64,000 bases of DNA from Leucaena leucocephala (GCA_037074615.1 CM073518.1:6882001-6946000); one strand, 5' to 3'; shown: positions 36,095 to 49,882, numbered from the stretch's first letter. The notes: generated by a model from the sequence alone, not told the origin. Translations and numbers: made by a program.

Positions 36095-36729
36095 ATGGAG
36101 CATGTTATGAACAACACTGCCATTGTCGGAGCTGAGAGAAAGGGCCTTGCTGATCCTCCTTCTTCCTCTTCCTCATCTTCCTTTGGATCCTCCTTGGAAT
36201 CTGAGTCCGATTCTTTCGAAGAAGTTACTTCTTCGTCGTCTTCCTCCACCGATCACCCCTCGGCAAATAACGACTCCGTGCTCGACATGTCATTTCTGAT
36301 TCAGCCCCTTCCCATCAAGTAATGAATCTCCTACTTCTTTCGATCTGTCTAACGTTGTCTGTCTCTCTGCTTCTGAAACCAATTTCTAATGTAAGTGTGG
36401 GTCTTTCTTCTTACAGGAGGGGGCTTTCGAAGCATTACGAGGGTAAATCGCAGTCGTTTACTTCACTGGCTAACGCGAAGAGCTTGGAGGATCTTGCCAA
36501 ACCAGAGCACCCGTACAACAAGAAGTTGAAGATGAAGGCTCACAGAAGAAGCTATGGAGGAGGGATAATGGGTGAGACAATCAACAGAGGAATTTCTAAG
36601 AGTTCGAGGGTTTTGTGTTCATCGATGAGTGAGAAAAGGGCAAGCTCTGACATGGGGATTACCGGTAACAGGCCTCCAATGCCACCTCACAGATCTTCCA
36701 CCGCCGCCGCGGCCGCCGCCATTTCTTGA
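36095..36729 (+). CDS. OXS3: OXIDATIVE STRESS 3-like protein
   Basis: Two exons (36095-36318, 36417-36729) give 178 residues. Exon 1 codes an acidic, Ser-rich N-terminus (Ser runs at residues 23-53). Exon 2 opens with the OXS3 family core GLSKHYEGKSQSFTSL followed by SLEDLAKPEHPYNKK (residues 76-111), then a basic HRRSYGGG segment and a GNRPPMPPHRS tail ending in an Ala run. OXS3 family proteins are nuclear-speckle or chromatin-linked factors that raise tolerance to oxidative and metal stress; their biochemistry is unsettled. A second in-frame ATG four codons downstream (36107) could also start translation. The gene is intact. The family call is firm, the exact paralog is not. Confidence 0.9.
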
Positions 36730-38289
36730 GGAACCATGGAGACGTACAATATTAGGGTTTCTTTCGTTTAGTGTTTTAGAGCTAACTAGCTAGTTTCATG
36801 GCATCTATGGGATGTTTCCAGTTGTATTGAGGTATTATGTATGACTTGGAGGGATTGTCAAGGAAGTTTAAAGCATTTGGGACTATTCTCAATGCTCGGA
36901 TATATTAAAAATGTGTGGCTGCAGGCCTTATTCGATCAGCTGTGTCCAACTTTTCTGGGAAAAGTAATGTTTGAAAATTTAACGTGATGATTCTAGTTCT
37001 CTGTTGAAATTTCACACATAATTTTTTGAATCCTGCTGCTGTGTCAGAAATGTGAGTTTTAAGTTTCATACGAGCAGCGACTGTAAGGTTGGGTCATGTT
37101 GGAGTTTTATCATTATTTAAGCAAAAGATTTCATGATAACAACTTGGGCGACAATTTGGATGTCGAGGGTAGAAAAGATTGGGATTGTCTATTTAATAAA
37201 ATATATTATATATAAGAACTTTTTAAGACGCGAGTTCCTAAACGGAATGTGAATGTAACAGCTTGACTTGAAGTCAGGATGTCTCAGGGTGAGGTGTGTT
37301 GAGTTGTTCTTAAAATACTGTAGTTCCCTCGACATCTTTCAAGTAATTATTCTAGGGACACACACGCACAGATAATAAAATATGTTAAGAAGGATTAATC
37401 AAATAATCCAAAAACTCGAACCGGCAAAAAACTCCAGCAACGCGGTTTTCTTTTTGCCTTTTTCCCTGGGCTCCTGTTGAGGTATCTTCAGTCAGACGAC
37501 AATCTCAAGTAGAGGGGATGGCTGGGATGAAATTAATCCAAACATTTAATGGCATATTAATACGTGCCTTTAATTTTTAATATTTTCTTATTTTTCTTTT
37601 AATTAATTATCCCATGCACTATATATATATATATATATTATTCTTCGCCTTTCTTTCTCTTTTTATACACCTCAAGGAGGAGCATTCCTCAAATTTAAGG
37701 GTATGTTTGGATTAATATTTAAGATATAGATTTTGTGAAGAATATGATTATTAGTTATTTTTTCTAACTTATATGAAACCATGATTTTTTTGCCAAGAAA
37801 AAATTGTGTTTAAAAAGAGTGTTTGGGTAACTTGTACAAAAATATAGCTTTAATAATTTTTCTGCTAAGCATATATAATTTCTTATTAAAAATTATTCAA
37901 AATACTATCAGACACTATATATAAATATTTTTTCTGTTAAAATTTAAACCTTAATTTATTATATTGTGATAAAAAAGACGGTCGTTTTGATTGTTTTTTT
38001 CTCAAATTCATATTTTAGAGACCATCTAAATACACATTAGATTGTAAATTATATTCCTTCTCACACTTGTTTAGGGACCAACAGTTTTTTTCCCCTAATT
38101 ATTTATATTCACAATTTATGGTTTTTTTCCTTTTTTTTTATACTGGTTTTTGACCTTTTTGCCCCAAGAGATGGTGAGGGTTGTGAAACTCAATACTATG
38201 CAAAAAAACATTACGGGCCCAAGAAGAAGCAAGAAGGGATCCGGGATTGTGCAAACAAGCTTATTGACCAAAAAATAACAAGTTGACTT

Positions 38290-38560
38290 ATTATCTGTAG
38301 ATTTAGCTAGGGAAAAAATAAAATATATGATTATTTATAATGTGTTTGATTTTTTAAAATTACTAATTTATTGTAATTCTAATTATAGTATTTAGAAATA
38401 TATCTAACTCTTATATGCTTATGTTAACGTTTGAGATTAATTGACAGTTCGTCCTGTCTAATATTAGTATTATTTAAGAGGGAAAATTTTTTTATCTTAC
38501 TTTCATATTGTGAGTGAGCCTGATTTTTTTTAAAATTTTTATAAAAAAAAACAAGTTGTA
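38290..38560. repeat. Dispersed repeat D, copy 1
   Basis: It aligns with 45040-45290 in the same orientation. Shared blocks are AATATATGATTATTTA, TAATATTAGTATTATTTAAG and TTTTTAAAATTTTTATAAAAAAA. Confidence 0.6.
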
Positions 38561-39719
38561 CAAAGTCTATAGAGATTGACAAAGTTCTACACTCACGGGT
38601 TCGAATTTTCAAGTCTGGACTCAAAACATGAAAAATCTGTGATCAACGACCTCCGTGTATTCTTTTACATCCTTCTCCACCCATTATCACAATTATTGCT
38701 TCCATTTTTAGACCTCTTTTTCAATATCTCTATAAATTAAAATTTAAAAAAAAATTATTTAAACTTTTAGTTTAAAAAATTTCTAATCAAATAGTTATAT
38801 TTATTTAAACTGATTTTTAGATCAAACCATAATTTAAAATTAAAATTTTAGATAAATTATTAAAAATAATTTTTAAAATAATAAAAAAAATTATAAATTA
38901 TTCAATTACTATTTTACCTTATCATTTTTAACACACTCTCTCTTATCTTCTTTCTCTCCTCTCCTACACCCGTGTCTCCTCCCTATCGCAATTTCTGTTC
39001 GACAGGTCGTTAGGTCGCCAGGTCGCTAAAGGAAGAAGCAGATGTCGGTAGTAGTGGGAGATGCTCTAAAGTTTCTGGGCTCCTCTCGTCATCATCGTTG
39101 ATGGTCTATCAACTATTAGTGGGTCAGATCTTTTTGTTGCTATTGTTTCTTCTTTCCAGATCTTCAGCGTCTCTTTGTGATGCTATTTTTTCTTGTAGGG
39201 AAAAAACCTGAGAAAAAAAAGAAAAAATAAAAAAGAGGGAATTATTATTATTTTTATATTATATTATTTTTAATAATTTATCAATCATAAAAAATTTTTT
39301 GATAATAATTATCTAAATATTTATTTATTTAGAACTATCTTTTTTAATAAACTCATCTTCATAAATTATTTTGTAAAAGTTATAAATAAACCTTTTTCTA
39401 AAAACTTATATAAATTGACTCTAAATCACGCTATGCATATGTAAATATAAAAATTTTATTAATAAATAATATATATTTAATATTTATAAAAATTAAATCT
39501 ATAAATATATTATAATTTTAATAAATTTTTGAGATATAACTCATATAAAAGAAAAAATATACATCTCATTAAGATATTTTTTAAGAAAGAAGACAGAAAA
39601 AGACTTTCTAAAATTAAAAAAGATAAAAAAAGATTTTTAAATTTTAAAAAGGATAGATTATAAATTTCTGTGCAGAGACTAAATCTCATTTATAAATTCT
39701 TATGCAAAGACTAAATATC

Positions 39720-39887
39720 ATTATGGGAGTCACAAATACTATTATTTGAGCTACAAATATTATTGACATAGTTATAAATATCATTATGAAAGTTATAAAT
39801 ATTATTGATAAAGTTATAAATACCATTAATAAAGTTATAAATATTATTACAAGAGTTATAAATATTATTGACAGAGTTAAAATAAAT
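39720..39887. repeat. Minisatellite, eight 21-base units
   Basis: Eight tandem units match ATTGANAAAGTTATAAATATT with two to seven changes each. They are preceded by two diverged 31-32 base copies of a TATAAATTCTTATGCAAAGACT-like block (39660-39719). The period is a multiple of three, but no gene contains it. Confidence 0.85.
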
Positions 39888-42800
39888 ATAATTTTATCTT
39901 TTATTTTAAATTTATAAAAGACTATTTATAATTCTGTTAATAACCTATTATTATTTTTTTTATTCTGCATATTACGGTTATTTTAGTTGAAGATACATGC
40001 TCTCCTTTAATGTCCACGTGGCGATCCCTCCTCCATCGAATTGATCGTACATCATGCATCCTTTTGACCGCATTCACCGCTTTAGCTTTCCATCCCATCC
40101 GGCATCCCCTTGCGTCACATCGCCATTTGAAACTTGTCGGCAAAAGCATTCTATGGGGCCACAGTCGCGGGTTTCAATAATTTGCCCATTTTATTTTAAT
40201 TATTTATCCTTTGGATAAGACAAACTTTAAATGAAAAACAATTTAGATTATATTACATATAAATAAAGTCAGGAGTCAGGAAGAGAAAGCTAATTAGCGT
40301 TCCTAGGTCCCATCAAAATGTATTGAAGGATTAGTTGAGTAATTGCCTAATAGACATAACAAAATATTTTTTATTAACATGTCAAAATTTTGTGAAAATT
40401 TCACCTATAATTAGTGAAAATTTTGTAAATATCTTCTTAAAATATCCATAATTAATTCAGTATAAATAATAATAGTTTGAGAAAAAATTAAAGATATAGT
40501 AACACCTAATATCTTAATTTTATTTTTTATATGTAGCTAATATCCTAATTTTATTTATAGTACAATTTTACCTATAATTTTATTTCTCAAATACTAAGAA
40601 TTATATTAAATTAAAAAAATTATAAGTAAAATTATACCACAAATAAAATCAAGATACTTATCATATATAAAAAAATATCAAGATATTATATATTACTTTA
40701 CCTAAAAATTAATTAAGAAGGCCGCAAGAAAAAATTGATATCTTAAAAATAATATTAAAATAAATCCTATAATTAGTTTATGCATTTAAAATGGGTAATC
40801 TTGGGAATAAAAGGTTAATAGAAAAAGAGGACACAAATTGAATAATTATATTTAAATTTAGATTTGATTTCTTATATTTATTGGCCAATAATTGATACTC
40901 TCTCTTATCCTTAATATAAGATATAATTAATTAATTTAGATAAATTAAAAAATTAATTAATTTAGTTATTTATAATAATTACGTATAAATTTTCTTAAAA
41001 TATTATTTATTATTATATACATTTAAATTACTTCTTGATAAATACTTTTTAATATATATGTAATCATATAAAAATATTTTAAAAAAATATTATAAATTTA
41101 AAAGATAAAATAAATTATAATCTCATATATAAAATTAAAATAAATTATTTATTTGATCTTTATAATTAACTTTGAGGTAGTAATATTTATGACGGGGGCA
41201 TGCACAAGCGCCTACTCTCATGCCAAATAAATGCATGGGGAATGTATTTAGACAAGTTTGCAACTCACTAGCAACCTTACGTACAGTCAAGTTCGTTAGC
41301 ATCTATATTCAACAATTTGAAGTCCTATTAATTTGACCATCCTGCTCAACAGCAGAAAACTTAAATTTGGATTCCTACATGATTGAATATCCAATGAAGA
41401 TTCCGGCTTTATTATTTTGAATAAGATAATATGGTAGTATTATAGATCAGACTAATATATTACAAATACAATACTCTTTTAAATATATTAAAAAATTAAA
41501 TAAAAAATAAATTATTATTAAATCTAAGATGAAATTATATTAAATATTTATCAATCTATTTAAATTACTCAATTACCTCTTATATTAATTATAATTAATT
41601 AATTTATTTAATATTTTTATATATAAAAAAATTAACTAATTTTTATAATTAATATAGATGTTGTAATAGGTTAAAAAAATAACTTTTTATTTATACTTTT
41701 GTTATTGGCATTGCTTCTTCTCTTAGGGGAATTTAATTTCACTAAATATAAGTATATCTTCACCTGATTTAAATATTTTTTTTCAATTTATGAGTCATTT
41801 AATGCGTGAAAAAAAAATAACGATACTACATTTTCATATTCTTACTTAAAAAAGAAAAAGAAAAAGCTTAATCAGTTTTCTGTCGTCTTTATTAAAGTGG
41901 ATATAATGACATCGTGCATGAACTTTACATAGTAGATCAATGTTTTTTCTAATAATAAATACGTTATATATGAATACGAATACGATCTATGCACGTATAT
42001 CCATTTATATTCCAAATAGCAGCTATAATTACACGTAAATGCATGTATTGACATCTTTCTAAAGAATAACAAAGAAACCGTTCATTATATCAGATTCTGT
42101 AAACCATTAATTTATTATTTAACGCATTATTTAAATTTAAAATTGACGGGGATTATAAAGCAAAACGAAAATAATTTTTGTAACAGAAACGGATGTACTC
42201 AAAATTATATATAAGGTGGAATTTACATGAATATTAATAATACACGTAGAATATAGCAGTGGATGGTTAATTATAGGTTTAATCAATGGGCAATTATTGG
42301 AAGAGATGCGCAATTAGATGATATTAACTTTAATCTTAATTATAAAATTTTATTAATTTTTTAAATAGATTAAAAAATAAAATAAACTATTTAATTATAA
42401 TATATATGATATGAATAATTTATAAATTAAATAAATTAGTTTGATAAAAAAATAAAAATAAATATTTTAAAATAATTTATTTATTTTTTTAATTTTTTAA
42501 AAAAAGTCAGTAAAATTTTATAATTAAAACCAGATTACGGTACAATTTCTTCGGCAAGTTCATGTTAATCTGCCGTGGATGACAGGTAAGTAATAACTCC
42601 TGGACAGCTTTGTTGGACCTAGTCCTAATTAGACGTTAAACTGAAATTTATATTTTACAGTAGCGGTTAATTAATAATTAGTGCAAGATGATAAAATTAC
42701 GCTTACGATCGAGAAGGTTAACTGTGCATATTATAAATATTCCTTTTCTCCTTAATATAAAAAGTAATTATTTTTTTTAATAAATTAAACAAATAAATTA

Positions 42801-43019
42801 ATTATAATTAATATAAAAATTAATTAATTAATTATAATTAATATAAAAATTAGTTGAATAATTTAAATAAATTAAAAAATATGTAATATAAATTCAAATT
42901 AAAAAGTTATATTTAGTTATAACTAATTAATTAGTTTATTTAATATATTAAAAAAATTAATTAATTTTTATATTAATAATTGAAAATAATTTTAAATAAT
43001 TATGATTATATTTTTTTAT

Positions 43020-43190
43020 GAAAAAATTTAGATAAATTCAACACTAATATCTAATTAAAGTTAGAATATAACTCTAAGACTTAGAAAATATTTACAAGAG
43101 ATCTATAAGATTCTGTATTAAATAGATTCTTATAATAACAGTAAAAATTAAACTCATATTTTTATAGAATATGAATATAGTTTTTGTCAT
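43020..43190. repeat. Dispersed repeat E, copy 1
   Basis: It aligns with 62190-62385: AAAAATTTAGATAAATT, GAATATAACTC, AGATTCTTA and TCATATTTTTATAGAATA-like blocks in the same order. Confidence 0.55.
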
Positions 43191-45039
43191 ATTTATCTAC
43201 TCTCATTTATCATTTTTTTTGTCATCCCTCTAATTTAGTAGAATTTTATCCTGACTATATTTGAATTTGACCCGCGTCGTGTACTTAGTTATGGTGAGTG
43301 AATCTCTCAATAAATTTTTTTTATATACACTAAAATTTAAATTCAAGATTTTATTTAAATGATATCGAGCCGTTTAGCCGGATTATTTTGTATAAAGAGA
43401 GTAGTTAAATTTTTCATCCTTGTACGGTTTACCCGCACCGCGTTAAAATTAGAAACTTGGCCCTGACGATTCTGCATGATTCTGTTGGGTGTCAAGTCAT
43501 TTTTCTTTTTTGATTCTTGCACGTACAGTTGGACCATCCTCTTGGCGCTTTAATCTTCATGCTCCCTTTAATTTTGGGCCGCGTGTTTACTTTCTCTTCC
43601 ATTTTTAATATTCTTAAAAATAGGTATTCTTAATTTTTTTATTTATCTATAGTATCCTATACTATTAACATAGAAATATTAGTCCATAATAGGGGAACAT
43701 ACTATTTTCAGGGCTATATATTCAAGGCTCAAACATAAGATCATTTGTTAAATTAAAAAAACTCATGTGTATTCTTGATTTAATTTAAAATATTTACTCA
43801 ATATTTTAAAAATAACTACTTTTTAAGTCCTAAGTAGAAGATATCGTTAGATTAGTATGAAGAACACAACAATAAAAATGCTTTTAATATTTTAATCAAA
43901 TATAAATTAATATTTTTTTAGATGATTTATTTGGCCCCTCAAAATTATATAAAATGACGTGGGAATGAGGCAGATGGTGGGCGAAAATTCAGGGGTAACG
44001 TAGAGTGTATTTTGTTTCAAGAGAAGAAAGCAGAGCAGGCTCACAGTCAAAAGGGTAAGGGAGGTGGGAGGAAGGAGAGGGTAGTTGTGGAGGGAAGGGA
44101 TACGCCCTTCGCTAGCTAGGCATGCCCATATCCAGGTTGTAACCACAACACATCCCAACTTGTCTTACACTGAAAAGCGCCACTCTCTCATTTATTTCAT
44201 GTCCCACTTAACCACCGGCCCCTTTCTTGTCATCTCCTCTTCTTGTCATACTTGAATTATATGTCCCCACTGAAACTAATCCATTTTTTTGAATCTTGGT
44301 ATATTATTTTCTTTTACCTCTAGCCCTACGCCTTCTTCCCACTCCTTACGAGCCACTCACTTCTTTATTATAAATCTATTTATACAAAAAAAAATATTTA
44401 ATTCTAAATATAAGTATACTTAGAATTTATTAATGATTATATTTTAATTTTTATACTTATTTAATTCTCATTAAAAAGAGAAAAAACATGAGAGATAAGA
44501 TAATAATGTGTAAATATATAGAAATAATAAAATTAAATTTAAAAAAATTTATCAATTGAAAATATATCTACTTATTTAATTATGTGAGAATTAATTAAAA
44601 ATAATTTATAATAGATATTAGAGTGGTAGTTAAAATCAATAAATATTGTAAATATACTCAAATTAATTTATAGAAATTAACATATAAATATTATAATTAA
44701 TTAATTTATTTAAATTTTTTAATATATTTAAATTAATTAAATAAATATTATAATTAAGGACGGATGGAGATAGTAGGATATATAACATGCTCGTAATAAA
44801 TGCTAGTCGTTGCCGATATTCTTATAGAAAAAATCTCATGTGAGGAAAGGACTAATGCACACATTAATTATACAGGCCTAAATGGTAAAAGTAGCTTCGT
44901 TTGTATGTCCGAAACTATCCGATTTTTAGGAAAAAATTTAGAACCATCGTATCTAGATTTAACTAATAAAAAAAATATTATCATTTAAAATATAATTAAT
45001 TTTTTTAATAAATATTATTTTATTGTAGTTTAAGAACTT

Positions 45040-45290
45040 TTAGTTTAACTAAAAAAATAAGATATATGATTATTTAGAGTATGATCGATCTCTAAAAAAT
45101 ATTATTTTATTATAATTTTAGTCATAATATTTAAGGAGATATTCTAATTTTTAAGTATTTAAATTTATATCTGAGAGCAATAGACGACTTACTCTGCTTA
45201 ATATTGATATTATTTAAGAAAAAAGAAAATTTTATCATAACCTAATTATTTTTTTAAAATTTTTATAAAAAAAAAAAAAGAGGAAAAGGG
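45040..45290. repeat. Dispersed repeat D, copy 2
   Basis: Partner of 38290-38560. It ends in an A-run at about 45268-45280, as does copy 1, which would suit a retroposed element. Confidence 0.6.
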
Positions 45291-45808
45291 TCAGATTTTG
45301 TTAGGTTACTGTCCACGTCCCAATTGCCTAGGCCATTAAAATATTCGCGCCCCCGGCTCGGGATTTTTTGAGATTATTACGTAATCGTTAATTGTTAAGA
45401 GAGCCGGTGGATCTGTCTGGAGAGAGAGCGTGTGGTTCTGTGATTGTGGAGGCAACCAAAGAGAGATCCAGAGAGGGAGAGGCATTGCCATTGATCTATG
45501 CCAGCGACGATCGACGCGTCCTTTCTCAGGCGATATTTCGTGAAGATAGTTTGATATAGTCACCCTTCCTTATGAGCTGGTTTGATAACCTCAGTTTTTC
45601 GTCGAATCTCAGCCGCTTCATTGCCGGCATCATCATCTTGATCTTTTATCATTCTTTTCAATTGGTTTCTAATTTCTTGACTCCTATACACACTTCAATT
45701 TGCCAATCTAATCGCGGTTGATCCTCCTAAGTCCTACCTTCCTGTCGAGATCTTTCTATTCCCTAGCTTGATTCCCCTGACTGTTGTGACGCTTGTGATC
45801 TATTTCTC

Positions 45809-48800
45809 ATGGACCTCAACGAATTATTCCCCGCCAATTTGCTTGATGGTTAGTATATTATTATGTTTAGAAAACCACGTGGTGTTTCTGTTCATGCATT
45901 ATGTATTTTGGATCAATTAACTTACCATGTGCTTGACTTATTTCAGTTTTTATATTTATTCTTTTGATCACAATTTTAGATTCTTCTGTATTTATTGTTC
46001 TTCCCGAGGTTGATAAGGATTAAGGAACTCGCTTTTTTGGTTATGTCAAATATATAAAAACAGTAATCTCTGGCAAGATGTGAATTTTTTGATAGAATAA
46101 TGTCGTTTCATTAATTGAAATCGTGTTGCTAACGCCTTTAATATGATCTCAGAATAATTTAGGTCTTGATACAGTTAGATTTTTGTAAGAAAAAATACAG
46201 ATGACCAGGCATCAGAGAGTAATAGGACTATTTGTTTGGTTCATTCCCGTAATATCTGAAAAGTGAAACTTTTGGGTCCCTTCTGAATTTGTTGTCAATG
46301 ACCAGGAACTATTGCCTCACACATTGAGAGACAACGCAGGCCACCTCCTTCTGTTATTGTTATTGGTGCTGGAATATCGGGAATTGCTGCTGCACGTAGT
46401 CTCTATGATGCTTCTTTCAAGGTGCCATATCACTATTCTCAACCTTCATCTTTGTTTACTGGTTCCAATTTCATGGATTAGGTCAGAGGAAAGATTTTTC
46501 TCTAAGCTTATTCTCATCATTCCTTCAGGTGACTGTACTGGAGTCTCGGGATAGGCTTGGTGGCCGTATCCATACAGATTACTCATTTGGTTGTCCAGTG
46601 GATATGGGAGCCTCATGGTAAGTTCAATTTCTTTCATCAAAATTGTGTTTGCTATCAATCAGTCAAAACCATGTTTTCTTGATGAAAGGTGAACAGGTTG
46701 CATGAAAGTATTATGATCTTCTATTAGTTATTTCTTGATCATTTGCCAGGTTACATGGAGTTTGCAATGAGAATCCCTTGGCTCCATTGATACGTTGTCT
46801 TGGACTTACGTTATATCGTACCAGTGGTGATAACTCTGTCTTATATGACCATGATTTGGAAAGGTAATAATCCATAATTTACATCCTCATATTTTTGAAG
46901 AAAGTCAAGATTGATGTATTCAAAGTTTTATGATTCAATCTCAATATTAAGACTTAAGAGCAATAGTGTTTCTCTTAAAGCCTTGAACTTGATTCTGAAT
47001 CTGAACTAATCGTTCTGGATTCAGATGATTTTCATGAGGTTGGTAGTATATTTCTTTCTTTTCTTGACAGAATGTAGACATTGATGCTAGTCCAAAATTT
47101 TAGGTTATTGGTAGATACGGTGCTTATGGAATTTCTTCTTTGTAAATATTGTTTAATTACTGAGAGCTTGTCAATGAATGTATCTCCTCTGTTTCTTTTC
47201 TTTTAAATTTTCTAATATGCCCTTGATTTATGTGATCTATTCTTGCCATAATTATTTCTTTTACTCCATAATTAATGTTAGTGAAAGATAATAGTATGCT
47301 TTAAAAAGTATAGTAATTAATGTTGTCTTCAACTTTTAAAGTAACAAATAAATGGAAACAAAAAACTTTCTTCGAAAAATAAGAATTAAAAGGAAATGGA
47401 GAGAGTACTTCCTTGATTATAAGTAGTCTCTGCTATGATGCTACCCAAACTCAAATACTTGAGGTTAATATCCTTCAAATTAGGCTAAATATACAAGTGT
47501 TCTTTGAAGACTCGAGTAAATTAAGTTAGGTAACTTAATTTACATCCATAGCTTCTGCATTTCTAATAATAATGATTGATATGTAGTAATTGCATTTTGT
47601 CTTTGCAGTTATATGCTTTTTAATGTAAATGGCCATCAAGTTCCTCAACACATAGTCCTAGAAGTTGGAGAAACTTTCAAGAGAATCCTAGCTGAGGTAA
47701 GATCTCTGCAGCATATGGTTTGTGGTGTTTTTCATAACAAAAGCAACTTTGATTATTTAAATGTGGAACTCAGTGGCCCTTTGTTGACATCTCTAGACGG
47801 GGAAGGTGAGGGATGAGCATCCTGATGACAAGTCAGTCCATCAAGCAATTTCTATTGTGTTGGATAGGCATCCAGAATTGAGGTATTGAACTGATTATAG
47901 ATAATTACATTACTTACTGTATATATGCTTGCAATTTCAGTATATCACATTTTATGACGAAGTATTCTGCAGGCAACAAGGACTTGCCCATGAAGTGCTG
48001 CAATGGTATATATGCAGAATGGAAGCTTGGTTTGCTGCTGATGCAGATATGATATCACTTAAAACCTGGGATCAGGCAAGTGCCATTATATTATTTGAAG
48101 GCTAAATGTGATTCATGTACTTCATGTACTCAAACATTGGCTTACAGAGGGTTGTAGGGGTTGGGTTTTCCCCTCTGCATGATGTACTACAATGAATACT
48201 TATATTGTTGAGATCACTAATTATTCTGCAGGAGCACGTCCTCTCTGGTGGTCATGGACTTATGGTGCAAGGATACGATCCTGTTATAAAATCTCTTGCA
48301 CAAGATATTGACATACGCTTGAACCATAGGTATGCTCATAAAATTTACAACATAGCTGCATGACTGTATTGTCACCATTTATGACTTGTTGCGATTGACA
48401 ATAGATAAAGAAAGAAGAAAACTATTACTGATGCCATGCATCCATTTTGGCTGTAAATTGAGTCTACTACTTCTGTGTGGCCCTCACTTTACAATTTGAA
48501 CCCGTAGAAATGTGGCTTAATGGCAATATTTTTTTTTTATGTTTCCGTTAGTAGAATACTTCACTCATTCTCCTTTGCATCCCTTATGATTTTTATCTTT
48601 CTCTTAAAAAACTAGGGTGACTAAGATATCCAATGGATACAACAAGGTGATGGTCACGGTTGAAGATGGCAGGAACTTTGTTGCTGATGCCGTTATCGTA
48701 ACAGTTCCTCTTGGAATCCTCAAAGCCAATTTGATTGAATTTGAACCAAAACTGCCTGATTGGAAGGTCGCTGCAATTTCAGATCTTGGTGTGGGCAATG

Positions 48801-49882
48801 AAAATAAAATTGCCCTAAGATTTGACAGGGTGTTCTGGCCAAACGTAGAGCTATTGGGTGTTGTCGCTCCCACTTCTTATTCTTGTGGCTATTTTCTCAA
48901 TCTCCATAAAGCAACAGGCCATCCGATTCTTGTCTATATGGCAGCCGGCAGATTTGCTACGGACCTTGAAAAGCTTACTGATGAGGCGGCTGCAAATTTT
49001 GCAATGCAACAGCTCAAAAAGATGTTTCCTGATGCTTCTGAGCCAGTAAGTGCTGTTCCCATGGTACTCATCTTTTAGAATATTTTTGGATTTTGGATGG
49101 AGGAGATCAAAAGAAAAGAAAAGGGCAGGAAATGTTGTGGGATTTTCACATGTGCCTGATTTTGAAACGTGGGATTGACCTCCAAATTTTCTTTTCTGTC
49201 CCTCCATCTTCGTTCTTCTCAATCCCAAAGGTATGTTTGGGAGTTGATAGGACAAAGATAAAGGAAAAGAATGAAAAGAAAATGGAAAGGAAATGAATGG
49301 TTAAATAATAATTTTTTCTTTATTTAGAAAATCGTAAAATATTTCAAAGGGGGATTAATTCAAGAACATAAAAAGAGCGGATTTTGAAAGATATTGGAGA
49401 AATTAATTAAAAATCTTCCCTTATCCTTTCATTCTTAATAACTCCCAAACAAGCGATTGATTTCAGAGGAGCTTCTCTTCCATTTCTTTCCTCTCCTATA
49501 GAGTCTTGAAATGCCTCTGCATGCAGGAGCCTGACTTGATGGTTTTGTTGGATTATTGCAGGTTCAGTATCTTGTATCCCATTGGGGGACAGACCCAAAT
49601 ACACTAGGCTGTTACTCATATGACTTAGTTGGAAAGCCCGACGACGTGTATGACCGGCTTCGCTCACCTGTAGGGAATCTGTTCTTTGGTGGGGAAGCTG
49701 TGAGCTTGGATCACCAGGGATCTGTGCATGGAGCTTACTCTGCTGGAGTCATGGCTGCTGATAATTGTCAGAAATATCTCTTGGCCAAGCAAGACCACTT
49801 GATGGAGAAGCTGCCTCTTGTTACCAATGTTAGGCATGAAATGCTTGAAACTGCTATTCCCCTTCAGATCTCTAGGATGTAA
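45809..49882 (+). CDS. PAO4: Polyamine oxidase, peroxisomal PAO4 type
   Basis: Ten exons keep frame: 45809-45848, 46306-46421, 46529-46617, 46750-46863, 47609-47696, 47797-47882, 47973-48075, 48232-48329, 48616-49045 and 49562-49882. They give 494 residues, close to Arabidopsis PAO4. The FAD-binding start VIVIGAGISGIAAARSLYDA is followed by LESRDRLGGRIHTDY and the C-terminal flavin motif NLFFGGEAVSLDHQGSVHGAY. The last three residues are SRM, a peroxisome targeting signal type 1. The family oxidises spermine back to spermidine, releasing H2O2. The intron after exon 7 starts GC (GCAAGT at 48076), not GT. Exon 6 needs acceptor CTCTAG at 47791-47796. A MITE lies in the last intron. Exon 1 codes only 13 residues. 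Confidence 0.95.
49230..49454. mobile_element. MITE in the last PAO4 intron
   Basis: The left end GGTATGTTTGGGAGTT and the right end AACTCCCAAACAAGC form a 13 of 15 inverted match. The element is about 225 bases, non-coding, and lies fully inside intron 9. The target duplication is unclear. Confidence 0.65.

Larger units (their letters stand above)
36730..45808. other. 9 kb gene-poor AT-rich region
   Basis: No protein gene seen on either strand. It holds a 21-base minisatellite (39720-39887), diverged dispersed repeats (38290-38560 with 45040-45290; 43020-43190 with 62190-62385) and an (AT)n run at 37620-37639. Stowaway-like end fragments occur near 40898 (TACTCTCTCTTATCCTTAAT) and 44757 (AAGGACGGATGGAGATAGTA), and a possible MITE end at 37700 (GTATGTTTGGATTAAT). 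The last ~450 bases are the probable promoter and leader of the polyamine oxidase gene. Confidence 0.5.

Noticed and set aside
39720..39887. A CRISPR-like array
   Set aside because: The units are contiguous with no unique spacers, and this is plant nuclear DNA; it is a minisatellite.
40898..40990. A complete Stowaway element
   Set aside because: The left-end-like motif is present, but no paired end with TA duplication could be located in this AT-rich sequence.
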